Position numbers and translations under genes: made by a program. Of a stretch of 64,000 nt of DNA, positions 25,294-37,199 are shown piece by piece. Positions within the stretch are counted from its first letter, which is position 1. Every line of letters begins with the position of its first letter. The stretch is taken from positions 53,982,494 to 54,046,493 of the forward strand of contig NC_053045.1 of NCBI RefSeq assembly GCF_003473485.1. Reading direction: 5' to 3'. The stretch is from Medicago truncatula. Lineage: Eukaryota > Streptophyta > Magnoliopsida > Fabales > Fabaceae. The notes under the pieces were generated by a model, which was given only the letters and a program-made list of their open reading frames with translations, was not told the DNA's origin and did no database searches.

Positions 25294-25363
25294 CATTACT
25301 TGGTTCTAGTTATAATTCGCACCTTACATCAAAAATAAAATTAACTCGTTATTGGCAATAATA

Positions 25364-26841
25364 ATGTTGAACATTAATAATTCTATGGTGATGGTTGTCA
25401 CTGCCACTCTTGCTATCTTTCTACTGTGTTCTCCATCATCAGTAGCCATATTACTGAATAAGCTTCAGCTACCACCACCAGTGACAGGACCTGAGTCACT
25501 TGCATTTGATAGAAATGGTGGAGGACCTTATGTTACTTCTTCTGATGGAAGAATTTTCAAATATGTTGGTCCAAGTGAAGGTTTCAAGGAATATGCTTAC
25601 ACTTCTCTCAACAGGTAAATATAAAAATCATTCATCAGCTATTACCCTAACATGAATCAAGTGACCATTTACTTAGTAATTTATTTTTATAAATAGAAGT
25701 AAAAACAGAAAATGATAGTAAAAAGTAATTGTTTTTTATTTTTTGGTTCAGGAACAAGACGGTCTGTGATGGCCTTGCTGAATTCTCAGCGCTCCAACCA
25801 ACATGTGGGAGGCCATTAGGATTGGGTTTCAATCATCAAACAAACGATTTATATGTAGCTGATGCTTATTTTGGACTTGTTAAGGTTGGCCCCAATGGTG
25901 GGAATGCAACTCAATTAGTTGGACCGACACAAGCCAATTCTACTGTCTCTGCTGATGGTTTGGATGTAGACCCAAACACTGGAATCATTTATTTTACCAT
26001 AGCTAGCACTAAATTCCAGCTCAAGTAAGCATAGTTTTCTCTACTTACAATATTATCTTTGCAGCTATATACCAATTTTTCTCATAAATTATCAGCTTAT
26101 AATATGTATTCATAAAAGAATATTGAAATAAACTGAAAAAAGAACATATAAACACGTGACCAGATGTTTTCATATATTCTCTCAAGTGATTATATCATAA
26201 AATATGTTCAAATACTTTATGAATATACCCCTAACATCAGTGACGCATGCTCTCTTCTATTTCTGCTTTCTTTCCTCAAAAAATTTGGAGGGTTCAATTA
26301 TGTTATTGTTTATGGTTGATTAAACATTTGTTTAGTTTCAAAATCGTGGAGGCAGTAACACATTTTATATTAGAGCATGCAACTAACAAATGTGCGCGTA
26401 ACTTGATTTTTAATAGAGATTTCCAGACAGCTCTAACCAGTGGCATTGAAGATAATTCAGGAAGCCTATTGAGTTATGATCCAAGCAATAAGCAGAGATG
26501 GCTCATTTGTACTTGTTGGTGAATATTTAGCAAACAGAATTCGGAGAGTGTGGTTGAAAGGACCAAAAGCAAATTCCTCAGATTTATTCATGCTACTGGC
26601 TGGAAGACCAGATAACATAAAGAGGAATTCAAGAGGCCAATTTTGGATTGCAGTTAATAGTGTTATAGGATGTTCTACTTTGTCTTCGGGTGTTAGAGTG
26701 ACCGAGAATGGTATAGTTTTACAGACTGTCTCTCTTGTTGAAGAGTATGGTGCTGAAGTAGCTAGTGAGGTTCAAGAGTACAATGGAACACTCTATGGTG
26801 GCTCCCTGCTTGCTTCTTATGCAATTATTTTTACTTCCTAG
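25364..26841 (+). pseudogene. strictosidine-synthase-like gene copy 4 (SSL-4), broken by a deletion
   Basis: Exons 1 (25364-25614) and 2 (25752-26024) and the start of exon 3 (from 26417) are intact. At about 26488, 53 bp present in SSL-3 are missing, between CCAAGCAA and TAAGC. This removes the codons for about 18 residues (NQTTVFLRNLTFASGVAVS region) and shifts the frame, so translation stops at 26520-26522 after 209 aa. The remaining exon 3 sequence to 26841 is still clean in the other frame (VLVGEYLANRIRRVWLKGPK onward), so the deletion is recent. A truncated secreted protein lacking the last propeller blades could still be made, but is unlikely to fold. Confidence 0.88.
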
Positions 26842-27709
26842 AGTTTTTTACTTGTTGCCATCTTTGTATGGCTATGAATTTTTTTTTACCTAAGGACTAA
26901 ATAAAGAAAATTATTGGTCATTTTATACACTGGCAGTGGCATTCAAAACATATACATAGACTAGCAAAATATACTGTTTTGATCACCATTTCCATAGACT
27001 AACAAAATAGACAACTAAATACGCAAACTCATGCATCACAGTCAAAGGCAGCATACTTTTCTGACAAAATAGACAACTAAATATACTCGAGAAATTAATT
27101 CTAACTGAATGTTTAAGTAATGAGACTTTTGTAGTCATAAGCTTAAGATTGTGGAAATGCCAAAGACCTTATAAAAAGCCACAAATAAGCGAACATCTAC
27201 TTTCTAACGGCAACAGAGCCAAGTACTAAACATTTGAAATGAGTGGTTATACACTCACATGAAAACCAGTAAAATTATTTTCAAACATTAATATCCATCA
27301 ATTTAGAACTAATTCAACAAATAGACAAGTAAAGCTGTAAACAACTATTCCTTAACATGTGATAATGTTTTTTTTTTTTACTTTCCCTTTACATATTCAC
27401 CTTTTGGGCAGAAATCTCATCAAAGATTTACAATCCAGAGCTTTATCACAACCTAATAAACTCAGCTAACAATGAAATTAAAGTTAATAAATAAAAAGCA
27501 GAAGTATCTCCCTGCGACCTGTAATGTATTTTACTTTGGTACCTGTCACTTACAAACCTCTAGCTTCTGCCTTCACCCAATTAAATTGAGAAGACAGAAT
27601 AATTTAAATCCACTAATTTCAGCATGAGAAGGAAATTCTAACTAATAGACTACGAATAAACACAGGTACAACAAGCGTAAGTCCAGTATGATGAAAAATA
27701 TATACAAGC
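26842..27709. other. SSL-4 to MIS12 convergent spacer
   Basis: 3' flanks of two convergent genes. 27000-27480 is the segment also found behind SSL-1 and SSL-3. No further gene. Confidence 0.5.
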
Positions 27710-30058
27710 TCAAGTACTCTTCATAAGAGTTACAAATTCTTGAAGATCTTCAAATTTTGTATTAGAGAGGCCTGCAAGCAGAAATGTTCAATTCAGAACT
27801 ATGACCTGTGAAAATTAATTCATGTAGAACAATGAATAATATTTTGGTTACCTTTAGAAGCATATATAGCAGAAATGTCCATTTTATTGTTGTCAATCCT
27901 TTTTGCTTTCATTTTTCCGGTCCCTTCAATCTTGTTGGTGGTTAGCTTTCCTATCTTGAGTTGAAGTTCTGAGGCGGTTGTCATAATCTCTGCAGGAACA
28001 CAACCATAAATGTAAAAATCTACTGACTTAAAGTTCAACATATAATATTAGCTAATAGTTTGTTAATAATTTCAATCAGAAAAAACAAATTCATTCTTTC
28101 CTACTTGCAATAGTGCAGAGCTCCAAGAAATTGTTGACATTATTTGTTTCATTTCTCTTTTACAAAGGTTCACAGTATTAACATCCTGACCTATAGTACC
28201 TATATTGGTGTCCCCCCTAACTGTCCCCTATCAAACAAATCTTATCTTAATCTTTCCATTTAGAAATGAAAGACATTATAAGAAGTATAAAACACAATCA
28301 AAAGACGGACTATCCTGAATGTCCATTATTTGCTAAAATATTATGAGATACTAGTTTCTTATATTACTGACTGTGCAATTGGAAAACAAAAAATAAAACC
28401 ATATCCAAATAATTCAATGTTTTTTGTGTTATAAAACTGGATGAGAAAAGTAAAATACACGTGTTAATACTTAATACATACAAACAAACAGGTATCAAAA
28501 TGGATATCAATACTAGTTCTGAGTAGCACAGGATCTTATTTGCAAAACGTCAAAATATGAACAAAAGGATGATAAGAAGCTCTTAAATTACCCTGAAACA
28601 ACTCAGTGTAAGAGTTTTGCTCAAATAATTGTACTGCCTCGTTGATATACCGAGCATTGTGAGAAGACTGACTCTCTAATGCATGAATTTCTTGATTCAG
28701 CATTTCAGACTCTTTCCCCACCTGACAGCACATTTATTACCAAGATAAATCAAATGAGAAACAAAATCAGTAACAATTTCACTATCTACAAAATGAAGAC
28801 TTTTAACAATCTACATTCTGTTGGTGTGAGCTGTTAATAATAGAAAGAAATCAGACACACTTTATTGTAAAAATCCCTCCTTTAAGGGTCAACTGTGATA
28901 TTAAGAATAGCTTTTAATAGCATTCTTATTTTTCTCCTTGTATAGTTATATATGTAATTCTGTATCAGTAATTGTAATACACACAATAATTGAAATTCTA
29001 TTCTTCCTTTTTGACACATTCTACACTCTTATTACCTCAGCTAGTTTTTTCCTCAATGATTCTAACTGAGCATCTAGTTCTAGATCGGAAGTAGAACCAG
29101 GATTAATGTCATTCGCACTTCTTTCACCCTGAAAGAAAGTACACTTTCTTAAGAAAAAATTATACAAAGGAAGAAGGTTTTAGAAAAGAGATTAAGGAAT
29201 ATACACTATTGATGAAAACTTATTTTACACAAACATTCAATCGCAAGTTTTCAATTTGCCACATCATATTATACATTTTTAAAATAAAGAAATTGAAAAA
29301 AGAGTAACATAATTGTATTGTTTGATATCTTGGAAAATTGTGATTGGTTGTCAGTGTAAAATAACTTTACACTGACAGTGCATTTCCTTTAATCTCTTTA
29401 AATAAAGGTACGTAACCACAATGTGCGCCGCAATATCAGAGAATTTTGATGTCTCTGTGACTGCAATGGACTGTGATTGAGGCCACATTGACCATAATTA
29501 GTGAATAACAACAAGTTGGAGCAGAACATACATTGAGAGTGTTTGGTAATTGAAAGCCTTGGGGAAGAGAAAAACAGTGATAAAGACAGTATTTTTCCCA
29601 AACAGTGAGCTTTTGATCCAAAACAGATTGAACCTTTTGTCGAATGCAATCAACACCCTTTCACAAAAACAAACAAATAAATAAATAATCAATTTTAATC
29701 ATAGTGTTCGTTAATTACTCTAATTAAACTTAATTAAATTGAATTAAGAAATTTCTTAGAATGAAGGAAGGAGAGAAATGAAACCTGTGTGAGATGTTGG
29801 GATCTTTGAGTAGCTTCAGCATTGAGCTTGGTGGATGCTTCCCTGAAACACAATGATCAATTACGCTGTAGAATTGCAATAACAACAAAATTTGAAGAAA
29901 GAAGAAGAAGCGAGAAAGGGGTTAGTTAGTTACTGGAAGTAGAAATCGAAAGTATCGATGAAGAAATCGTCAACGGTGTTGAGAACTTCGTTGAAGAAGA
30001 GTTGTGGATTCAGATTCATCACCGATTCAAAAACGGCCTCGCTCTCACTTCCTTCCAT
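27710..30058 (-). CDS. MIS12: kinetochore protein MIS12 homolog
   Basis: Seven exons on the minus strand: 30058-29934, 29842-29785, 29657-29532, 29128-29036, 28721-28592, 27989-27852 and 27771-27710. They give 243 aa, with GT-AG sites and correct phase throughout. The start MEGSESEAVFESVMNLNPQL, then EVLNTVDDFF, LTVWEKYCLYHCFSLPQGF and a helical middle (LDAQLESLRKKLAE, LNQEIHALESQSSHNARYI) match plant MIS12, which is about 240 aa. The protein is the platform subunit of the MIS12 complex linking centromeric chromatin to microtubule-binding kinetochore proteins. The last exon uses the TTGCAG acceptor at 27772; a second acceptor upstream (TTTCACAG) would give a different short C-terminus. It is the only complete copy; 3' fragments of it were duplicated with SSL genes. 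A TATA box lies 54 bp upstream of the ATG. Confidence 0.9.
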
Positions 30059-30111
30059 TCCCGCCACAATTCGATTCCCAAAATTTCAGTTCAACAGCAC
30101 AATGATGGAAA

Positions 30112-30120
30112 TATTTATAG
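30112..30120 (-). promoter_or_regulatory. MIS12 TATA-like box
   Basis: CTATAAATA on the minus strand, 54 bp upstream of the MIS12 ATG. Position and sequence fit, but use is inferred. Confidence 0.45.
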
Positions 30121-30325
30121 TATGTTTAAATCTAATAATAATATTATTAAATAAGGGAAATGTTAATCAGTGTCCCGTGACACACCGTTAATGAATTATA
30201 AAATGAAATGTTTTTTCGCAAATTGTGTATTTTACTTTTTGAAATTTGAAAAAGTGTTGTTTTTAATGTTGTTGTTGACTTTGTTTTATCTTTTCATTTT
30301 TAGCTGCTTTAACTAGTGCCTCGGA

Positions 30326-30980
30326 TAGGGGTGTTTGTGGTGCAGTTTGGTTCGGCTTTGAAGATAAAAGTTATCTGAACCGCAAGATAAAAAATCATGC
30401 GGTTTGGTTTGATTCGGTTGACTTTAAAAATAACATCCAAACCAAACTAATGCGGTTTGGGTTGGATCGGTTGATGCGGGTTTTTTCGAAATGATAATTT
30501 TTTTTGTTTCCAACATTAAAATCAGGTTAAAAAGTTAAAACACAACATATTTTTCAGCAATATTTTAAATTTCATCAAATATTAAAATTTTATTTTCATT
30601 TTACAATGTTTCCAACAACATAGACCAAGTTAAAAACATGGACAAAACATAATCCTATTTTCTAAGAAATGCAAAAGATTAAGATTCTAAATAAAAAAAA
30701 CAAAGAAGGAATCTAACAAAAGAAAAAGTATGTAATTTTATAAAAGTTTCCATTGAATTTTCATGAGTATACATGTTTAATTAACATTTTTCATATGTTG
30801 CGGTTTGGTTTGGTTTGATTCGGTTGGTAAAATGAAAACCGCAAACCAAACCAAACCATGTGGTTGAGCAAGAAAATAATTCGATTACATCCGAACCAAA
30901 TGTGATTTTTTGCGGTTTCGGTTCAGGTTGGTTTGGTTTTCGGTTTTCCTATTGAATTGATTTGGTTTTGAACACCCCTA
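30326..30980. mobile_element. non-autonomous hAT-like element rich in GGTTTGGTTCGGTT
   Basis: The ends are TAGGGGTGTTTG and the inverse, GAACACCCCTA. Both subterminal regions are full of CGGTTTGGTTTGG repeats, in opposite orientation (for example 30400-30480 and 30800-30960). No transposase is encoded. It has inserted into another repeat whose broken palindrome (AACTAGTGCCTCGG / CCCCGAGGGCACTGGTTAA) flanks it. Similar AACTAGTGCCC pieces occur at 57450 and 58455. Confidence 0.65.
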
Positions 30981-31918
30981 CCCCGAGGGCACTGGTTAAC
31001 ACGACCCATTAAATAATATATCAATCTTATTAAATTAAACTCTGTATTTATATTTCTATTTAGGGAAAATGGGTGTATTTATAAAAATACATTGGAAATC
31101 AAAATATTTAATTTTTTAAAGAATAATTATTTATTTTAAAATGTTTAAAAGAGTATCTCGAATGCTCTCATTAACAAGACTTTAATATTTAGGATCATGT
31201 TAACTTGTGCCTTCAGGTACAAGTTAAGAAGTTAAAAAGGGAAATAAAAGATGACTTTTGTATTGAAAAGATAAAAACTTTAAGATTTAAATATATTGAA
31301 TGCATAATTTTAAAAAAAAAAAGTTTCTATATATAGTTTCTAATTTTGTGTCAAGTTAACATTTCTTTTATATTTAATATGACATTCGAGAATTTGAGTA
31401 TATGTGACATCATTCATATTTCATCTCTCAAATATGATTACTTTTGTTTTTAGCTATCATGAGTGCAACACCCTCTATCTTGTATGGGTATCAGACTGTA
31501 ACCTTCTTATTTTTTTGTTTCTTTACTTCGGTGCTCGTTAGTTATGCATCAGTGACTTCATTTTGTACTATATTTGGTGATTCTCTTTTGTATGCTTGTC
31601 GAAATGAATCGCCAATGGTAATATAAGTTCCATTTTGGCTTGTTCAAAAAAAAAAAAAATCATCTCAAAAAAAATCATCAGATTTCAATTCTAATTTATA
31701 ATGATGCATTTAAATATACAAAAAATTAATGTAGACAAATGAATAATTTATTGAAAAAAGTTAACAAATTTATAATTAATCAAAAATTCAAATTTTTAAT
31801 TTACCAAAAAGTTAACAAAGCTTAAAATTACTGAAAAGGTTATTAAATTTATAATTTAATCCAAAGTATAAAATTTAATATTAAAATAATAATAGAATAC
31901 TATAAAATTCAATATAAC

Positions 31919-31958
<40 letters not shown>

Positions 31959-33838
31959 CCTTAAAAAAATAATAAAAAAATGTCTGCATTTTTAGTCTCT
32001 CCCTAAAAAAATGCTAAAGAAAAATGATAGAGAAACTAAAATATACAACTTTTTTTTGTGTAGAAACTAAAAACGAAATTATGGATATTTATAAGAATCA
32101 TTTATTTAATTAACTTTAAAAAAGTCCCGTGTAGCTTTAGCGTAGCTATAATGTAGGCTCTTGTATGCCGATCTTCCTTATTCCTTCCCACTATACGCCA
32201 CCAACATACATTCTTATTTAAAATCTCAATAAAAGTTTTTGTTTATTATTGGTCATTTGTAAATAGGAGTAAATATATTTTTCAAGATTATTTAGGATTA
32301 TTTTGTCAAAAAAAAAAAAAAAAAAGATTATTTAGGATTATTACGGATGAGATCATCGCAAAGAATATTGTTCCATTAAGATTACTGCAAATGATCATCA
32401 TTCATTAGTGAACTTAAATTATAGAGCTTATATTGCTCTTCACAAGGAGAAACTTTAGGTATCAGTAAAATTCAAGATAAAAATGAATATTTAATGCAGG
32501 GTTTTAAATATAGGACTACATGTCGGCTTTTGTAAAAATTCAAACCCCGATATGTAGTTCTATAGGGGTTTGAATATATTAGAATGTTTCATATTATTAA
32601 GTTATAAAGTTGTAAAAGTCAAGAGAACCATATATTAGAATGTTTCATATTATTCTATTTTGTGACCATGTTCTGATATTCTTATCATGAAGGTTTCATA
32701 CCTTGCATACACTTCTTCTATTCATTGAGAAACTAACAACACACTCAAGTCAGTTACATTTTGTTAGAAGAACCATATAATAGAATAGAATGTGAAACCT
32801 CAGCTAACTAACCCTCTAAAACCGCTAAGAACAGTTGTAACACATGATTCACAAAGGAAAGATGCACACTCCTAACAGAAGCTACCACTAAATTGCAGAG
32901 AACATAAGATTCTCAAATACTGATTCATGTCTTGTCTATTCTATGGAGAAAATACAAATTTTCTTCCAAGTTTCTATGTACACCTAGGAAGTATGGGAAC
33001 AAAGAACTCTAGTTCTGTAACCATAAGATGGTTGAAGCCAATTCTGGATCATCTCCTAAGAAGTTAACACCCGATGATCCCCTCCCAAATCCACAACCAG
33101 GATAACTTACTTATCCCAATAACTATAACACATTTGGCATCAATTCAGATCACTTCGACTTGATTGAATGGGATAGGTCTATTAAGAAGATTAGAATTGC
33201 AGACAGCAAAGGTCTTTTAACACACTCCAATCTTCTCGATTCAAATTATCCACTGAGTCGGCCAAGAAAAGTACTTATATGTTTTATGTGAGAAAGACAT
33301 TCCCAATTCTGTTTAGATAGTGACATTCCTAAGGTGTTAGGAAAAGAGATAGAGAGCATGTATCCTTCACTCATTTCAAAACATCTATTCTACAAAAACC
33401 TGTCATGTGTCAAGGAACCATACAGTTTGTTCCATGAAACGTCACAGAAGCTATGAGCAATCTCAAATGAAAAATGGCAATGATCGAGGGGATGATGGCT
33501 TTTCAAAAGAACAAGAATTGAAAGTAGTAATAGCTGACTTTTCATAAAATAAGAAGACAGTAGGTAACAAAATGTTTGTTTCCTATAAAATGCAAAGCTA
33601 ATGAAAGTGTAGAAATATACAAAGTAAGTCCGGTAGTTAAAGTTTCGTGTGGAATTCATTATCAAGAGACATTTGGCCCAATAGAATATACATAAACCTT
33701 TTTGGAGCAAATTACAAATACAAAAAGAACAAATATTGAAAATTAAGAACCTCAAACACATAATTTTCAAAAGTAAACAAAGTCAGCTAAGTTACAACAT
33801 TGTTAGCATCAGTTCAACTGCAAATAACGAATTCATAC
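30981..33838. other. gene-poor intergenic DNA
   Basis: AT-rich, with an AAT microsatellite at 31919-31957 and an A run at 32309-32325. Two near-identical copies of a TATTAGAATGTTTCATATTA motif occur at about 32576 and 32632. No gene is supported. Confidence 0.5.
31919..31957. repeat. AAT microsatellite
   Basis: About 13 uninterrupted AAT units. Confidence 0.9.
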
Positions 33839-34072
33839 CTCACCAAGATACTTCTGCACAAATTCAGAAGAACCCACAACCCTGATGAAGGCGGCATTGG
33901 TATGATTAGCAACGGCTTTGACAAGCATTGTTTTACCAGTTCCAGGGGGGCCATATACTAAAACACCTCGAGGAGGATCAATACCGATTTGTTTGTATAG
34001 CTCGTGATGTGTGAGTGGTAACTCCACAGCCTCACGAATTTCCTGCTTTTGAATATCACATCCTCCAATATC
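33839..34072 (-). pseudogene. RPT3: isolated exon of 26S proteasome ATPase RPT3
   Basis: A 234-bp exon in phase 0 with canonical flanks (CTTTTTCAG acceptor, GTATGA donor) encodes 78 residues from [20 protein letters not shown] to EFVQKYLGE. It includes the Walker A loop GPPGTGKT. The sequence is that of RPT3, a regulatory-particle AAA ATPase, with a few changes (an extra Ser in VVGSSEF; MLVKAVA). No following exon with the Walker B region is visible down to 31 kb, and the only other RPT3 exon, about 2.9 kb upstream, is damaged. It is a truncated duplicate with introns, so not a retrocopy. A short chimeric transcript is possible. Confidence 0.85.
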
Positions 34073-34618
34073 CTGAAAAAGATCAAAACCGTATCAAGGG
34101 TACGTATATACTATATAGTTTAAGATGACAACAGTACATGATATACTAAACAGAAGTTGGACTGCCAGACAGAAAGACCATATAACTTTCATCGTAAGTT
34201 CTCATCTCATTTTCGAAGGTCTAAGTTCCCACCCATACATAATGACCTATACTTTCAGTTTCAATGTTTATGCCTCAGAACACCCGAGAATCAATAATTT
34301 ATCATGCATACAATTTTAGCAATATCTGATACCTCAGGCATCAGAATCCAGGAATACAAAGCTACAAATAAATACAGTAATTAACAGAAACTCCCCCAAT
34401 CACGTCAACAAGTATCGCTCTTCTCTTTTAAAGAAAGTGTACAAGCATATTTTTCAAGCTTACATTGCAAGTTGCAACTACAAATCAAAGACACTTAAAT
34501 TCCCCCAAATAAACTCAACATTTTTCAACCTGTTAAGGGTCAGTATATGGAGCATTTCTCTCTAACATATAGACATTTCCAGCGACAGTTCAGTGAAAAA
34601 TGCAGCCATTAAACCTAA
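34073..34618. other. spacer next to the RPT3 exon
   Basis: Probably former RPT3 intron sequence. No other feature seen. It ends at the target duplication of the MULE-like MITE. Confidence 0.4.
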
Positions 34619-34910
34619 GAGTAAACCACCAAATTTGTCCTAGACTTTGTAAAGCACTCTCAAATGGTTCCTTAAGATTATGAATATTTCAAAAAGGTCC
34701 TTTATTGTGTCAAATTTTACTCATTTTAGTCCTAAGAGTCAAGAAAGAACCAAATTGATAATAAGTGGTTAAATATGACAACCAAGTTGATAGCAAGTGG
34801 TTAAGTTCTAAGGACCTGATTGGTAGTAATTGTTGAATATAGGGATCAACTTGACTGATTAATATAGTTAGAGACCCTACACAGTCATGAACTAATATGG
34901 TAGTTTACTC
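34619..34910. mobile_element. Mutator-like MITE with 9-bp target duplication
   Basis: 292 bp, inverted ends GAGTAAACCACC and GTAGTTTACTC, flanked by TAAACCTAA at 34610-34618 and 34911-34919. A second, partial copy of its right end follows directly (about 34920-35090, again ending TGGTAGTTTACTCTAAA), so the right terminus was tandemly duplicated. No coding capacity. Confidence 0.85.
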
Positions 34911-35090
34911 TAAACCTAATAACTAAATCGCAATTGAAAATAAGGACATAATTGATACTGAGCAATTAAATATAGGGATCAACTTAACGGTTTAATAGAG
35001 TCAGGGACCTTTACAGATATTCATGTTCTCATGTCCTAAATCCTACACATTTATGATTCATGGACTAAGATGGTAGTTTACTCTAAATCT

Positions 35091-36929
35091 AATAACAAAA
35101 TCGCAATTAAAAAAGGGAAATTTTATGGTGAAGTCATTCAATTGACTTTTTCGGTGAAGTTATCCTACATTCAATAATGATGCGCCACATGTCATGTGTG
35201 TTGATTGTTGAATGGTACGTAGTATGTACCTGCTAAATATGTTTTATTGTAGACTAACTTTATTAGATTTTTTAAACCATCAAATTAAGCACCTCACTAG
35301 TGTTATTGTGTTGTCTTTCACACTATATTTATTTCTTTTCTCCTTTTTGACTTTTTCTTCCTTCTATTTCAAAAAATATTTAAATAAACCTTTTTATAAA
35401 AGCCACATAGGATCTTGTCCAAAAAAAAAAACACCACATACGATAATCCTTTTTATAAAAAAATATTTCATTATTAAAAATAAATAAATCCATGAAAATT
35501 ATGAACATCATCACCATCTTCATACCTTCATCATTTAACACTATTTTGATGAAAATGACATTTACACTTATATATATGTTACTATTTATTTTAAGTAATG
35601 TCTATTACTAATTATGTAAATATAAATATAGTAATAATTTATTCAAAAAATATATATAAAATGGTAATAATAACACTACGTTATTTCTTATGTAAAAAAA
35701 ATTATACTCATAACTAGCATTAAAAATGTTTGATATGCCATAAAGAATCAATTAATGCGCAACTGGCAATCTTTAACTAAGATATTTCATATAGCATTTC
35801 TTCAAAATAAAATAAAATCATACGACATATTTAATATGCAATGATAATTTATATTAATCAATTACGATTTAAAAGCTACGTGGCAATTAAATAGATTTAT
35901 GACATATATTTTTATGAATTAATCTGCTGCTATGATGGTAAAGGAATCTATTATGGGTATAGGTGTCATCGGTTTGATTCTTGCAAACGACCAATCTTTT
36001 ATTTTTTTTTTATTTTTTTTAATGCTTCATCTTCTAGCCTCCAAACGGGTCGTAACGACCCGGTTTCAACCCATGTGACCGGAAACTAAAAAACCTTACC
36101 TTTAATTCATTTTATCACCAAAAACTCAATTCGAACACATAATCATGAACAAAACAACATATCCTTTTGATTACAAACAATTTTCTGCAACTTTAAACAC
36201 TCAAAGTGAATTAAATAATTTTTATTTGAACAAAAAATACCTAAATTTGGAGAAAACGAATTTGCAAAGGAGAGGTTAACAAATCGTTGATATCATGGAA
36301 TAAGAAGATTTGATGTGTGTTTGGATGAAATAGTTCTCGTTGTTGTTGTTTTTGTGGACGTTTTGGGGTGGTTGGTGAAATGAGTCAATTCTATGTTGTT
36401 GTTCTTGACATTTTGGTGTGGTGGTAGGTTTTGGTGAAAATGGAAGTGTTTTTATGGAAATGTTATTGATTGAATTTTTTTTTTTTAATTATGTAATTTT
36501 TTTTTATTGACATTTTGAAGAGTGATTTAATAAAAATATGTAAGAGAGAGTATGAAAATGAATAAATAAAGAAAGATAATTAGAGAGAAGAGAGAATTGA
36601 AATTAGAAGAAAAATCATGTGTAGATGGTATACCACAATAACATAGAGACCAATTAAATCTAACCGTTAAGATCATGTCCTTCTACTTACGGTACTGTAG
36701 ACCGCCTACACTGTAACATGATGCAGTTTTCTGACGTGTATAGGATTAAAATCTGATTGGCCCATTCAAACGACTGCACCAAAGAAGTCATTTTCCTGAC
36801 TTCTTCGTAGAAGCTCCCATTAAAAAATAATAAAAATCCCTGATATTTGCAGCAACTAAACCTTAATAAGGAAAGCAATTGCAGAAATTTATACAAGCAA
36901 AACGCTAGATTTTGTAATCCAAAAAAAAT
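35091..36929. other. intergenic repeat-like DNA
   Basis: No gene is seen. It is AT-rich with long T runs (36001-36020, 36478-36505) and a palindromic GGGTCGTAACGACCC at 36048-36062. It lies where an intron between the two RPT3 exon relics would be. Confidence 0.45.
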
Positions 36930-36954
36930 TAAAAAATCGTAAAAGAACTAAGAT

Positions 36955-37099
36955 TATAAGTGACATCAGGCTTCTCAGACTGACTAAAAAGCAAGATACT
37001 AGAATCAACCTCAGGAGGAAGAACATCAACAAGAGCATTGGAATGTCGGTGAAGCGCAACTCAAGCAGAAGACTTAAGACGTTCACGATCAATAGTACT
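36955..37099 (-). pseudogene. RPT3: RPT3 exon relic (minus-strand arm)
   Basis: Minus-strand sequence encodes STIDRERLKSSA, a stop (a Ser codon changed to TGA), then [20 protein letters not shown] and [12 protein letters not shown]. The exon end lacks a GT donor at the expected place. It lies in the same orientation as, and upstream of, the exon at 33839-34072, so the two are pieces of one decayed RPT3 duplicate. Confidence 0.78.
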
Positions 37100-37188
37100 G
37101 AGAACGTCTTAAGCCTTCTGCTTCAGTTGGGCTTCACCGACATTCCAATGTTGTTGTTGATGCTCTTCCTCCTGAGGCTGATTCTAGT
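36998..37188. repeat. inverted repeat made from an RPT3 exon
   Basis: Left arm 36998-37084 and right arm 37102-37188 are 87 nt each with about 7 mismatches and a 17-nt loop. Read on the plus strand, the right arm gives [20 protein letters not shown] and then ALPPEADSS, the RPT3 region just before the exon at 33839. Read on the minus strand, the left arm gives the same region ([20 protein letters not shown]) with an internal stop, continuing to [10 protein letters not shown] at about 36960. A transcript from either strand would fold into a long hairpin. Confidence 0.88.
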
Positions 37189-37199
37189 AATTTTGTATT

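Noticed and set aside
33029-33290. Plus-strand protein-like stretch starting MVEANSGSSPKKL
   Set aside because: Could be the start of an old mobile-element Gag, but there are no ends, repeats or following domains to support it.
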